Of a stretch of DNA of 64,000 bases, positions 23,091 to 33,008 are shown one piece after another (position 1 is the first letter of the stretch; each line of letters opens with the position of its first letter). The notes below the pieces were generated by a model, which did no database searches, was not told the DNA's origin, and was given only the letters and a program-made list of their open reading frames with translations. The position numbers and the translations under genes were made by a program. This DNA is from Aegilops tauschii subsp. strangulata (lineage: Eukaryota; Streptophyta; Magnoliopsida; Poales; Poaceae). The DNA is taken from positions 157,084,627 through 157,148,626 of the forward strand of contig NC_053036.3 of assembly GCF_002575655.3 (NCBI RefSeq), in the 5' to 3' direction.

Positions 23091-24009
23091 CCTACTAGCA
23101 AGATGCCCATGCGTTGCACGGAACATCAAGATGCATTTGTATGATTAGTTTATCTTGTGGGAGAAAAAGATGAACGAGGGAATGCCTTATTTGCAAATGT
23201 GGAGAGGGGTGTGGGTATCCTTTTGCAAAATTTCCATAGTTTCCTTCCTATCTGTCAGATATAAATCGGACGGCTATATTGCAGGATGGCAGGAACACCA
23301 TCATCACCAACTCTGTTTTTTATCTCTAACTCCTATGAAAGACTCAGTTGGTGATGATGGTGTGTCTGCCATCCGTCATTTCTGACCATCAGATCTGCAT
23401 CTAACGACTATGATGTAAGTCGTGGCATTTCTGCAACAAGACGCCACTTCTCTGCTCCAATTTGCAGAAGCCCCTTAGTATCTTGAAACCAACCACATCC
23501 TCCCCCACCTCATCAAAACATCCACAAGGAATATATTTTGAGTGAAACCTAATACGAGTATATTTTTAGTGATATATACACCAAACTAGAGTGTTTTTCT
23601 TTCAAGCTTGTGAACATGTATTATTCTATTTTGGATCCGTTGCAACGCACGAGCACATTGCTAGTAAGAGTAGAGAAAAGGATCAACGAGGGAAGGCCTT
23701 ATTTGCAAACGTGGAGAGGGGTGTGGGTATCTTTTTGCAAAATTGCAATAGTTTCCTTCCTATACGTTAGATATAAATCCGACGACCTATATTGCAGGAT
23801 GGCACGCGCACCATCATCACCAACTCTGTTTTTTATTCCCTCCGTTCCTAAATATTTGTCTTTTTAGAGATTTCAACAAGTGACTACATACGGTGCAAAA
23901 TGAGTGAATCTACACTCTAAAATATGTCTACATACACATCCGTATGTGGTACTCCATTTGAAATCTGAAAAAGACAAATGTTTAGGAACATATGGAGTAT
24001 AAGAGTAGA
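23091..24009. mobile_element. Helitron-like fragments, mosaic of two orientations
   Basis: 23092-23340 reads as the minus-strand end of a non-autonomous element: the complement ends GCATCTTGCTAG after a hairpin-prone CGTGCAACGCATGGGC. 23500-23665 is a plus-strand 3' end finishing GGATCCGTTGCAACGCACG...CATTGCTAGT. 23666-24009 is another minus-strand copy whose complement starts TCTACTCTTATAAAA. A TC start, a CTAGT end and a hairpin near the 3' end are Helitron features. Similar pieces lie at 46408-46669 and 47530-48064. No Rep/helicase gene is present. Confidence 0.5.
23836..23997. mobile_element. Stowaway MITE (Athos-like) inside a Helitron-like copy
   Basis: TTCCCTCCGTTCCTAAATAT...ATGTTTAGGAACATATGGAG, flanked by TA (23834-23835 and 23998-23999). 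Removing it rejoins the Helitron-like sequence TTTTTTATAAGAGTAGA. The right terminal repeat has decayed (ACATATGGAG for ACGGAGGGAG). Confidence 0.85.
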
Positions 24010-24045
24010 CATGGAGATATATCTCCAGCATGGTCTACAACAAAA

Positions 24046-24135
24046 ATGTGCTGGACTAGTTAGCGCCGGATGCTCGCAACGCGATGACCTGAGTTCGAAT
24101 TCTGTGTTTAACTTTAGATTTTTATATTGTATATT
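24046..24135 (+). other. possible tRNA-derived SINE head
   Basis: GGACTAGTTAGCGCCGGAT and, about 35 bp on, TGAGTTCGAATTCTG resemble pol III A and B boxes at roughly tRNA spacing, followed by a T-rich stretch. The A box is poor and no clear TSD or family match is visible. Confidence 0.3.
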
Positions 24136-24609
24136 ACTTATTTAATATATACTTCTTTCACTACTGTACTGATAGTGGAACCCACAGAGTACTTAGAATA
24201 CAAGATTAAGGATGGACTTGTTTCTTTTTAACTTTCTGTACGAAGCTGTAGCCACCCTGCTAGTCACGTGTACACTGTACATGCAATTAAATTTTTATAG
24301 AGGGAGAATCATACAGGCAGTTAACTCAAATGGATTGGATGTGACTATTATTTCCAGCATAAGAGCATCTCCAACGGCAGCCAGCAAATTTCCTCCCGCT
24401 TCCTTCCACGGAGGACGACATCAAACGCTAGCGACATACATTTTTACAACTCTAACCAACCAGATGAAATTCGTGCAAACATGGACTGTCTTCATATAAG
24501 CATGCAGGATTTCGTATAAAAAAGCCGGATCTTCATATAAACATGATGGATTTCATTACATTTACATGAACTAAGCGGTGCTAATCCGGCTCTGTTGGTA
24601 TAATTAATA

Positions 24610-24727
24610 CTCCCTCCGTCCGGAAATACTTGTCCTAGAAATGGATGTATCTAGACTTATTTTACTTATAGACACATCCAATTTATCCATTCTTAGAACA
24701 AATATTTCCCGCCAGCAGGAGAGGGAG
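24610..24727. mobile_element. Stowaway MITE
   Basis: CTCCCTCCGTCCGGAAATAC...ACAAATATTTCCCGCC...GAGGGAG with TA duplicated on both sides. It ends about 40 bp beyond the stop of the minus-strand ORF that follows. Confidence 0.85.
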
Positions 24728-24768
24728 TACCTAATCTAAATGGCCTCCCGCGGATACCATTGTCTTCC

Positions 24769-25314
24769 TCATGTCCGGCAGACACTTGCGGGGTCGACGA
24801 AGGTCCTCGGAAGAGACGAAGTAGCAAAGAAACCACCTGAATGCGCAGCCGTCGCCTCGGCGGTGGCCTTCATGGGACCCAAGTGGCGGTGGCCTCCCGT
24901 GTTCCACTTCTCCTCGATGATGGCGGCGGACACGGAGAAGCTGGCCACTAACTCGTCGCTCTCCACACATCCGGCTTCTATCTCTGCCTGCATGGTGTTG
25001 CCGCAGGCACGGGAGGCGCGCCCATAGACACGGGAGGCGCGGACACCGCAGACACTGGTGGCGCGGTACGACGCAGCAGCGACGACGCCCGTACCGGCGT
25101 GCTCGCCGCCATGCCGGTGTGGAGCAACTCGCCACTCCTCATCGAGCTGAACTGGAGCGGTGAGTTGCTGAACCACGCGCCGGATTGGGGCGGCAACTGG
25201 CTCCGTCGGGCCAAGTGAGGTTGATGAAGCACTGAGCGGCCTCGCCCGTATCCGAAGGGCTCGGCGGGCCACCCAGCCGGGTAGTATGCCAGAGAATGGC
25301 TCCTGGGAAGCCAT
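24769..25314 (-). CDS. unrecognised ORF, 181 codons (MASQEPFSG...)
   Basis: The chosen ATG is at 25314-25312, 58 bp before element B's left edge; an upstream ATG at 25392 lies inside the LTR and is not native. The protein is Ala/Arg/Ser-rich, with no signal peptide or membrane segment. Residues 100-180 look most protein-like (AEIEAGCVESDELVASFSVS). I do not recognise a family. Before element B inserted, the minus strand upstream read TATTTAAAC about 85 nt ahead of this ATG (now at 32490-32500), then a CT-rich leader, which supports a real gene. GC-rich DNA opens frames easily, and two other minus frames overlap, so reality is uncertain. Its partner may be the divergent ORF at 33009. Confidence 0.4.
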   Translation of the reverse strand: MASQEPFSGILPGWVARRALRIRARPLSASSTSLGPTEPVAAPIRRVVQQLTAPVQLDEEWRVAPHRHGGEHAGTGVVAAASYRATSVCGVRASRVYGRASRACGNTMQAEIEAGCVESDELVASFSVSAAIIEEKWNTGGHRHLGPMKATAEATAAHSGGFFATSSLPRTFVDPASVCRT

Positions 25315-25370
25315 CGGAAGAGTGGAGAAAATGGTGGAGGAGGAGATGGGGAGCGGCGGAGGGGTGCGAT

Positions 25371-26555
25371 TGTCGGGTGGTAGGTGCGACATATGCCAAT
25401 GGGTGGCTTATCATTGTGGGAGCCAGTAAGACATCGCCGGTGCCTGGAAACGGGATAAGGCGAAGACATGCACGCCGGCGAATCTTACCCAGGTTCAGGT
25501 CTCTCCGTGGAGATAACACCCCTAATCCTGCTCTGCGGGGTCTCCGCATGATCACTAGATCAATACAAGTAGCTACAAGAGGCTCCTTGAGCTGTTTGGC
25601 TAGAGGAAGAAGAAAGGCAAGGCTAGCTCTCCTTTTCTCTCTACGTGGTGTCTAAAACTATATATGAGATCCACCCTTTGCATGGGTGCCCTGGGGGGTT
25701 TATATAGGCCTACCCCCCGGGGGTACAATGGTAATCCGGCTGGACGCGGGTCCTAGCCGTCAGTGTCTGTATTCGCCGGCTTCTCCGCCGACCGCTCGGG
25801 CCCGCCGACTGCCGGCCTCATGGCCGACAGGCCGGCCCCACCGCCTCGGGGTCTTGTCGGTGGCTGGTTACTGTAGCCTCGCCTCTAATGACGAGGGCTT
25901 TGTCGAGGTAAGCATGGCCACAGTGCCGCCGCCTTGCGGGCTCTCACTGTAGCCTTACCTCGTCTTGTCTCCTTAATGATGCACATACTTCGAGGATGGG
26001 GGATGGCCGGCTATTGGGAGCCGGCTATGCCCCATGCCGACTGGGGGAGGCCTGGCCGCCTTCGAGCATCTCTCTGGCTGAAGGGGCCCGCCGCCCGCGG
26101 GCCGTACTGGCGCCTGTCGTGGGTGGTGTCATGGTCAACATGGCAACGGTGCCGCGCCGGACGGGGGATGGCCGACCCGTACGGCGTACTGTGGCCACGC
26201 GTGCTCAGGGATTCAGGGGGTGGCAGGTTGTACTGTAGCCACGCCCCATCTCATCACCGTTATGTGGGTGCAACCCTCGAGGGTGCGGTCTTGGCCGGCT
26301 TCTGGGAGTCGGCCTTCTTCATGGCCGGCTTCTGGGAGTCGGTCCTCTTGGGGCCGGCTTCCTGGAGTCGGCCATCTTGTAGTTCTCTTTGGGAAGGTTT
26401 TTGAGGCCGGGTCGCCTTCTGGTGGTCGGCCTGGGTGATAGTCGGCCAGGGGAAGGCGGCCCTGTGCTCTGGATGCTTGAAGGCTTGATTGGCCTGGTAA
26501 TTTTTTGAAGAGCCAGGGGGAGTCGGTTAGGCTACCCGTGGACATTTACTCCGAC
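25371..26555 (-). repeat. left LTR of element B (3' LTR in element sense)
   Basis: 1185 bp, starts TGTCGGGTGGTAGGTGCGAC, ends TTTACTCCGACA. The minus strand at 26556-26575 reads a purine-rich GGGGACTAC, the polypurine tract. Confidence 0.92.
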
Positions 26556-27003
26556 AGTAGTCCCCGAAGCTGGTTGGGCTTTGAGGCTGAGAGGAGGTCG
26601 AGAAGCTCGGTCAGCTTCTTATCTTGAAGAGCCAGCAGCTAGGAGCCGGCTTCGGTTGGGTGCACCGTCTTGGCGAAATTTTTGAAGTCTGAAGGCAGGA
26701 GCCAGCTGTTACGCTCGCCGGGCTGCGGGCCGGCCGCTCGCAGCCCGCGCGCCACATGGCACCTTCCGGCTGAAAAAGCCTGCCAGCCCACGCGCACGAC
26801 GGGACGCCGCCGCAGGCCGGGGCCCACCACTCCCATGCATAGGCCCAGGCGTGGATTTTCTGTGGCCCAAAGCGGGCCGCTCGCCTTCCGACGGCAGTTT
26901 CTGCACATCGTTAGGGCGCAATAATCCCGGGACGTGGGGGAGTGGGCGCAGTTAATCCCATGTTCCGCCCCACGTCTCGCCTCCTCGGCTTCGCCGCGCG
27001 ACG
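26556..27003. other. 3' untranslated part of element B / upstream of its antisense gene
   Basis: GC-rich, with GCCGGCT words shared with the LTR. No coding frame with recognisable content. It should hold the promoter of the antisense gene. Confidence 0.45.
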
Positions 27004-27010
27004 CTATAAG
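27004..27010 (+). promoter_or_regulatory. TATA-like box of the antisense gene in element B
   Basis: CTATAAG followed by AGGGGGAGG, about 195 bp before the ATG at 27204. The layout matches the TATA box of the corresponding gene in element A. Confidence 0.45.
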
Positions 27011-27203
27011 TAGGGGGAGGAGGGGGAGCGGCAGACGCTCGCACGCTCTCCCTCGCTCCGCCATCTTCTTCTTCCTTCTCTCCATCGCAGCAGCTTCTCA
27101 CCGCCGCGCCGTCCCGCTAGTCTTCGTGCTACCCCGCAGCTTCGCCGCCGCGTAGCCGTTACTTCACCGCCGCCGCGCCCTTCTTCGTCAGCTTCTTGCC
27201 GTC

Positions 27204-27920
27204 ATGCAGCACGGCGGAGACTGGGACGGCTCCAACGTCCACGCGGACCACATCGACTTCCTCCGCAAGACGCGGCAGTTGCCCGGCGAGGACCAGGTGC
27301 AGGTCCGTCTCGCGCCGAAGAAAGAGATCACGCCAGCGCCGGAGGAAGGCGAGCGGGTACTCTTCCGCTCGCATTTCTTGCGTGGCCTCGGCCAGCCAGC
27401 CAGCGCCTTCTTCCGCTCCTTCCTTGAATTCTATCAGCTCCAGCCGCACCACCTCACTCCAAACACGGTGGTGCTGCTGTCTGCCTTCGTCACCCTGTGC
27501 GAGGGCTTTCTTGCCGTTCTTCCCACCCTCAAGCTCTGGGGGGATTCTTCTAATCCAAGCTCGGCACCCGAATGCAGGGCGTGCCGGCTCAGAGCGGCGC
27601 CTTCATCGCGATGCGGAGGTCGGCAGCCGACAACCCCTTCCCTGTCTTCACGCTGATCCAGTCGGTGAAGCTCTGGCAGAAGTCGTACTTCTACGTGAAG
27701 AACGTCGCCCCGCACGACGACTACGTCAACTTGCCGGCTTACATAGCCGGCCCGCCGGCTGGGAGGTGGCCCCAATGGTCCTATCGGGCCAGGACGCTGA
27801 CGCAGGCTGGAGCCGCCGCCGTCGCCCGACTGTGGGTAATGATCCAGTCGGAGGGTCTGACTGGGCCCGACCTGCTGGCTGCCTTCGTGGTGCGCCGGGT
27901 GCTCCCACTTCACGGCAAAC
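27204..27920 (+). pseudogene. truncated antisense gene in element B (PF04195-like)
   Basis: ATG at 27204. Residues 50-115 (FRSHFLRGLGQPASAFFRSF, then LSAFVTLCEGFLAVLPTLKLW) align with the antisense gene of element A. A frameshift near 27540 moves the reading to the frame with SVKLWQKSYFYVKNVAPHDD, which runs on to about 27918. There the gene stops against reverse-transcriptase sequence of the opposite strand, so later exons, including the coiled-coil part seen in A, have been deleted. Function unknown; it is carried antisense by two distinct Gypsy families here. Confidence 0.7.
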
Positions 27921-28247
27921 GGATCTTTGGGGCAGGCTTTGTTGAGGCTAGTGTAATCTATACACATGCGCCATTTGTTGTTTTTTCAGCACTAGGACCG
28001 GGTTGGCAAGCCATTCTGGGAAGAACACCTCCATAATGAAGCCGGCTGCCAAGAGCCGGGCTATCTCTTCCCCCACTATCCTTCTCTTCTCCTCCGACAG
28101 TCGGCGGAGAGGTTGCTTGACTGGTTTTGCATCTGCTCGAACGTGTAGCTTGCGCTCGGCGAAATCCTTCGAAACACCTGGCATGTCCTTTGGGGACCAT
28201 GCAAAGATGTCCCGATTCTCACGGAGGAAGTCGACGAGCTCACCTTC
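27920..28247 (-). pseudogene. N-terminal fragment of reverse transcriptase, element B
   Basis: Minus strand: FLRENRDIFAW...DMPGV, then KPVKQPLRRLSEEKRRIVGE, ARLLAAGFI...PEWLANPVLV and, after a frameshift near 27985, CIDYTSLNKACPKDPF. This is the start of the Gypsy RT fingers. The catalytic YVDD and everything after are absent. A TAG at about 28248 separates it from the protease frame. Confidence 0.8.
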
Positions 28248-31200
28248 CTATTTACTGTCCAGGTTTGCCCCAATGACAGCAAACCTCTTCGGGTTCTCCG
28301 GGTCCAACGATATCTTCTTCGTTTCCGTGGCCGGCTGGAAGGAGCCTTGAGCGTCATACTCCTTGGGGTCGGGGTATAGGGCCGGCTGCTTGCCGGCCAT
28401 GGCCACGACTCGATCCAGCATCTTCTTCTCTTCGGCAATCACGAGGGACTCGGCCAGCCGGCTGCTGGCTGCAGCACACTCGGAAGATTTCTTGTAGTCT
28501 CCGACTATGGTGATGATCCCCTTCGAACTCGGCATCTTCATCTTGAGGTAGGCGTAGTGGGGCACAACCATGAACTTGGCCAGGGCAGGTCGGCCAAGTA
28601 ATGCGTGGTAAGGGCTCTCTAGATCCACCACTTCAAACCAGATCGCATCTCGGCGGAAGTGATCCTTGTCTCCGAAGAGAACATCCATCTTGATCTTGCC
28701 GATTGGGGAACAGGACATGCCGGGTACGATACCATGGAACACGGTCCGGCTTGGCATGAGTTGCTTCGTCTTGAGGTTCAGCTTCTCCATGGTGTCACGG
28801 TATATGTTGATACTGCTCCCGCCGTCAATCAGCACACGGGAGAAACGGGCAGCTCGCCTTTCTGTCGCGAGGGTGGCGTCCAACACCAATGCATAGGAGC
28901 CAGGAGACGGCATCACCTCTAGGTGATCAGCCTGGCTCCAGCTGATGGGCTTCTCAGACCAATGCATGAACTCTGGGTTGTTGGAGGCGACTGCGTTGAC
29001 TTCATGGTGCTGTCGGCGCTGACTGCGCCTATCTTCAATTTGGCTCGTGAAGACGACGTAGGCGGCGTGCTCGTCTGGGAACTCATCTTGAATGGCTTCG
29101 ACTGCGGGGCGAACAGCCGGCTGCTGAGGGGCCGGAGGCGGCGGGCCAGCAGGTGGAGGCGGCACCAGCCCCTCTCCTTTGGAGATCCGTGTGAGCCAAT
29201 GGCACTTCCGTGTCGTGTGGTTGGACGGCTTTGCGCCGCTGTGGAACTTGCAGGGGGCGTCGAGGGTTTGCTCGTAGGAGAAAGCCGGCTGCCAAGCCGG
29301 CCTCCCGCCCTTCTGCTTCTTGGGAACGGGCCGCTCTTCTGATTGTTCGTCTTCGACTGTGGCTACTTGCCGACTGGTGGAAGGCGGCATGGGGGCCTTG
29401 CGCTTGTTGTCGTTCTGGTAAGGGCGTCGGTTGGAGTCGCCAGCCGGTGTCTTGGGAGCCGGAGTGAGCACCTTCCCAGAGGCATCCACTCGAAGCTCGG
29501 TCTTCATCGAGGAGTCGGCAGTGGCGTACTTGTTTGCTACGATCAGCAGCTCGTCGAGGGTAGTCGGCTCGTCGCGGAGGAGTCGGTGCTTGAGGAGGGT
29601 GCCCTCTCGGCACCCGGCGGTGAAGTATTCTATGGCCTGGACCTCGTGCACCCCCTCGCAGGAGTTGCGGAGCTCGGCCCAACGCGTGAGGTAGTCGCGA
29701 GTTGATTCGCTGGGCCCTTGGACGCACAAGGAGAGCTGGCGGGGCTTGGGAGGCCGTTTGTACATGCTGGTGAAGTTGCGGACGAAGACTTCCGTGAAGT
29801 CTAGCCAGCTGTTGATGCTGTAGGGCTTGAGGCTGTTCAGCCAAGTGCGTGCCGTGCCTTGAAGCATGAGCGGGACGTACTTCACGGCAACGCGCCTGTT
29901 GCCGTTCGCTATGCTGACTGCGGTGGAGTAGTCGATCAGCCAGTCTTCCGGCTTCACGGAGCCGTTGTATTTTGGTGTGTCTCTTGGGAGCGAGAACCCT
30001 TTGGGGAAAGGCTCGTCGCGGATGCGGGGGCCAAAGCAAGGCGGGCCGACATCATCTTCTTCTTCTAGCGCCAGGGATCGCGCTAGGCGGTCGATCCGGT
30101 GGCGGGCATCATTCTCGCCGACTCCCTCGCGGTGGCCTAGTCGGCCGCCAAGAGTCGGATGCGTGACAGGCGGCGGGGTGGGATATCTCTCTCCACGAGG
30201 CGGGGGAGGAGGCGGATTGCCTTGTCGTTCCACAACTCGGGGGCGGCCTTCTGCGTCGCGCTCGATGGTGAGCCGAGTCCGGCTGCGGCTAGCAGCCGGC
30301 TCCTTCTCTTCTCTTGCGCGGGCGCCGTCTGCAGTCGGCGTCCGGGATGTCGCGCCGTGCTCTCGGCGTGGGTGAGGACTCTCAGCGCGGGCGTTGGCTT
30401 CATGCTGCCCTGCGGCCGCGTCGATCAGCTGCTGGATGCGTTTAGTCATGTAGGGGAGCTCGTCAGCCCCCAGCTCGTTCAGCTCGTCTACGGCCGCCTG
30501 AGCGGCACGCAGGTTCTCGAGCGGCGTGGCGTAGACTGGGCGGTCTGCTCCCAGCATGCTGGCGATGGCAGCGCCGCGCTTCTTGATGAAGCCGGCTCGG
30601 CTCGGCCCACCAGGAGGCGGCGTACCAAAGGCGGCGCGGTCGACTTCGCGTTGGCGAGCCTCAGTGAGGCGTCTCATGGATGCTATCTTCTGGCCTTCCG
30701 CGATGAGGGCGAGGCGGCGTGCCTCCAGTGTCTCGGCGTCGGCGTCGGCCGGGATGGGGACGGACAAGTCGTGCAGTGCCGCTTGTAGGGCGTCGCGGGC
30801 GTTCTCGCCGGAGATGGCGCCGTGGCTGATGACCAACACCTCAGTGACAGCGCTGCTGCCACTGTCGGCTCGAGGGAGTGGGTCGTTGATGATCACCATG
30901 TTGGTGGGGAAGGCGTCAAGCGATGCCGTGTCGGAGTTGACCAGCATCGGGTCGGTGGAGCCGACCGACTCCAAATCCACAGCAAGCTCGCTGGAGACGT
31001 GGAGCTGGTCGAGGAGGCCAATGAGGTGGCTCTCGGGGCAGTCTGTACCCGTGTCGGACGCAGGCTCGTCGGAGATGCGAGCCTCGCCAAGAAGATCGGC
31101 GAGGCAGCTCGCCGCGCAGGCGTCGTCGACGCCTTGCAGCGCGTCGGGGCAACCGCCATCGGGCGTGGCGGGCTGGCTATGCTCGCGGGGGAGAAAAAGG

Positions 31201-31445
31201 GTTCCCGTCCAGAACAGGTCTCCGGACGACGGTGCACCTGGCCCCATGGTGGGCGCCAAATGTCGGGTGGTAGGTGCGACATATGCCAACGCGTGGCTTA
31301 TCATTGTGGGAGCCAGTAAGACATCGCCGGTGCCTGGAAACGGGATAAGGCGAAGACATGCACGCCAGCGAATCTTACCCAGGTTCGGGGCTCTCCGTGG
31401 AGATAACACCCCTAATCCTGCTCTGCGGGGTCTCCGCATGATCAC
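28248..31445 (-). CDS. gag-protease polyprotein, element B
   Basis: A single frame of 1065 codons; the first 60 codons or so run through LTR sequence, so the native start is probably an internal ATG after 31260. Order: Ala/Glu-rich N-terminal region; Pro-rich linker (PPPPPPRGERYPTPPP); capsid-type gag (LMLQGTARTWLNSLKPYS); Lys/Pro-rich post-capsid region with a Cys/His pattern (CKFHSGAKPSNHTTRKCHW); and aspartic protease with VLIDGGSSIN and SPYHALLGRPALAKF. The protease block reads SINIYRDT where relatives have one more residue, a 3-bp loss near the active site. Gag assembles particles and the protease matures them. Being open, it might serve in trans. Confidence 0.85.
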   Translation of the reverse strand: MIMRRPRRAGLGVLSPRRAPNLGKIRWRACLRLIPFPGTGDVLLAPTMISHALAYVAPTTRHLAPTMGPGAPSSGDLFWTGTLFLPREHSQPATPDGGCPDALQGVDDACAASCLADLLGEARISDEPASDTGTDCPESHLIGLLDQLHVSSELAVDLESVGSTDPMLVNSDTASLDAFPTNMVIINDPLPRADSGSSAVTEVLVISHGAISGENARDALQAALHDLSVPIPADADAETLEARRLALIAEGQKIASMRRLTEARQREVDRAAFGTPPPGGPSRAGFIKKRGAAIASMLGADRPVYATPLENLRAAQAAVDELNELGADELPYMTKRIQQLIDAAAGQHEANARAESPHPRREHGATSRTPTADGARAREEKEPAASRSRTRLTIERDAEGRPRVVERQGNPPPPPPRGERYPTPPPVTHPTLGGRLGHREGVGENDARHRIDRLARSLALEEEDDVGPPCFGPRIRDEPFPKGFSLPRDTPKYNGSVKPEDWLIDYSTAVSIANGNRRVAVKYVPLMLQGTARTWLNSLKPYSINSWLDFTEVFVRNFTSMYKRPPKPRQLSLCVQGPSESTRDYLTRWAELRNSCEGVHEVQAIEYFTAGCREGTLLKHRLLRDEPTTLDELLIVANKYATADSSMKTELRVDASGKVLTPAPKTPAGDSNRRPYQNDNKRKAPMPPSTSRQVATVEDEQSEERPVPKKQKGGRPAWQPAFSYEQTLDAPCKFHSGAKPSNHTTRKCHWLTRISKGEGLVPPPPAGPPPPAPQQPAVRPAVEAIQDEFPDEHAAYVVFTSQIEDRRSQRRQHHEVNAVASNNPEFMHWSEKPISWSQADHLEVMPSPGSYALVLDATLATERRAARFSRVLIDGGSSINIYRDTMEKLNLKTKQLMPSRTVFHGIVPGMSCSPIGKIKMDVLFGDKDHFRRDAIWFEVVDLESPYHALLGRPALAKFMVVPHYAYLKMKMPSSKGIITIVGDYKKSSECAAASSRLAESLVIAEEKKMLDRVVAMAGKQPALYPDPKEYDAQGSFQPATETKKISLDPENPKRFAVIGANLDSK
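31241..31258 (-). promoter_or_regulatory. primer-binding site of element B (tRNA-Lys type)
   Basis: Element-sense TGGCGCCCACCATGGGGC, two bases from the LTR. It differs at one position from the exact complement of the plant tRNA-Lys(CUU) 3' end including CCA. The tRNA would prime minus-strand DNA synthesis. Confidence 0.75.
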
Positions 31446-32460
31446 TAGATCAATACAAGTAGCTACAAGAGGCTCCTTGAGCTGTTTGGCTAGAGGAAGA
31501 AGAAAGGCAAGGCTAGCTCTCCTTTTCTCTCTACGTGGTGTCTAAAACTATATATGAGATCCACCCTTTGCATGGGTGCCCTGGGGGGTTTATATAGGCC
31601 TACCCCCCGGGGTACAATGGTAATCCGGCTGGACGCGGGTCCTAGCCGTCAGTGTCTGTATTCGCCGGTTTCTTCGCCGACCGCTCGGGCCCGCCGACTG
31701 GTGGGTCCCGCCGGCTGCCGGCCTCATGGCCGACAGGCCGGCCCCACCGCCTGGGGGTCTTGTCGGTGGCTGGTTACTGTAGCCTCGCCTCTGATGACGA
31801 GGGCTTTGTCGAGGTAAGCATGGCCACAGTGCCGCCGCCTTGCGGGCTCTCACTGTAGCCTTACCTCGTCTTGTCTCCTTAATGATGCACATACTTCGAG
31901 GATGGGGATAGCCAGCTATTGGGAGCCGGCTATGCCCCATGCCGACTGGGGGAGGCTTGGCCGCCTTCGAGCATCTCTCTGGCTGAAGGGGCCCGCCGCC
32001 CGCGGGCCGTACTGGCGCCTGTCGTGGGTGGTGTCATGGTCAACATGGCAACGGTGCCGCGCCGGACGGGGGATGGCCGACCCGTACGGCGTACTGTGGC
32101 CACGCTTGCTCAGGGATTCGGGGGTGGCAGGTTGTACTGTAGCCACGCCCCGTCTCATCACCATTATGTCGGTGCAGCCCTCGAGGGTGCGGTCTTGGCC
32201 GGCTTCTGGGAGTCGGCCTTCTTCATGGCCGGTTTCTGGGAGTCGGTCCTCTTGGGGCCGGCTTCCTGGAGTCGGCCATCTTGTAGTTCTCTTCGGGAAG
32301 GTTTTTGAGGCCGGGTCGCCTTCTGGTGGTCGGCCTGGGTGATAGTCGGCCAGGGGAAGGCGGCCCTGTTCTCTGGATGCTTCAAGGCTTGATTGGCCTG
32401 GTAATTTTTTGAAGAGCCAGGGGGAGTCGGTTAGGCTACCCATGGCCATTTACTCCGACA
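31261..32460 (-). repeat. right LTR of element B (5' LTR in element sense)
   Basis: 1200 bp, TGTCGGGTGG...TACTCCGACA. It has an 18-bp segment near 31700 (GTGGGTCCCGCCGGC) that the left LTR lacks. Confidence 0.92.
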
Positions 32461-33008
32461 GCGATTCTTGCCCGCTGTCTGTCTGGCCTCGTTTAAATAG
32501 AGGGCGGACGATAGGAGCTTGGCCAGCGTCTGGCCTAGTTTAAACTGAGGGCGGACGGGAGGAGCTTGGCCGGTGTTGCGTTTAATTCCGGCCCGCTCAT
32601 GAACAGACATGTGGCCAGAGTAGGTTTCTCGTTTTGCATGCGGGTTTAACAGATGGGTTTGATGGAGGTGAGGAGGCGTGTTCAGCCGGGCGTGCAGTGG
32701 GCGGCGCAGTACTATTTGATTTGACAGCGGGCGGCGCAGTTCCCGATACGGCTTTAATGCAGACGAGGGAGCGGTAGCGGTTCCCGAAATGTTGAACGGC
32801 CAATGATGCACCCTCCTTCAATTAGCATCGTGCATGCATGAGGGAAGTAATGGGAGGAGGACCGGGAAAAGAGGCTGCACGATGTGAATGCAACGCAGTT
32901 TGCACTCATATAAAGGCGCCCCTCCATTCCAATGCATCTACCACATTGTACGCACCTAAGCATTTGCCTAAGCACCTACACTAAGCGCAAAGTGCTCACT
33001 CCAGACCC
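32461..33008. promoter_or_regulatory. intergenic promoter region between divergent ORFs
   Basis: Low-copy-looking sequence between element B and the 33009 ORF. It contains a 47-bp tandem duplication (32482-32528 and 32529-32575), each copy with a TTTAAA core. The plus strand has CATATAAAGG with TATAAAG at 32909-32915, about 95 bp before the ATG at 33009. An RY-like GCATGCATG occurs at 32831. On the minus strand, TATTTAAAC at 32490-32500 fits a TATA box for the ORF now at 25314. Confidence 0.55.

Larger units (their letters stand above)
25371..32460 (-). mobile_element. Gypsy LTR retrotransposon B, internally deleted, with truncated antisense gene
   Basis: LTRs 25371-26555 and 31261-32460, perfect TSD GCGAT (25366-25370 and 32461-32465). 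Minus-strand order: primer site, gag-protease in one long frame, start of reverse transcriptase, then an abrupt junction near 27920 into a plus-strand gene. RT core, RNase H and integrase are missing. LTRs differ by roughly 27 substitutions by eye plus an 18-bp indel near 31700, about 2-3 percent. The copy is non-autonomous. It splits a divergent pair of ORFs (24769-25314 and 33009-33551). Confidence 0.9.

Noticed and set aside
24046..24135. A functional tRNA gene
   Set aside because: Only A/B-box-like words; no cloverleaf stems pair. Kept only as a weak SINE candidate.
24769..25555. Alternative minus frames starting inside the element B LTR (for example from 25469 or 25555)
   Set aside because: Their starts lie in retrotransposon sequence; only the ATG at 25314 is native to the locus.
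29083..30039. Second minus-strand ORF of 318 codons in element B
   Set aside because: Shadow of the gag-protease frame, which has the recognisable domains.
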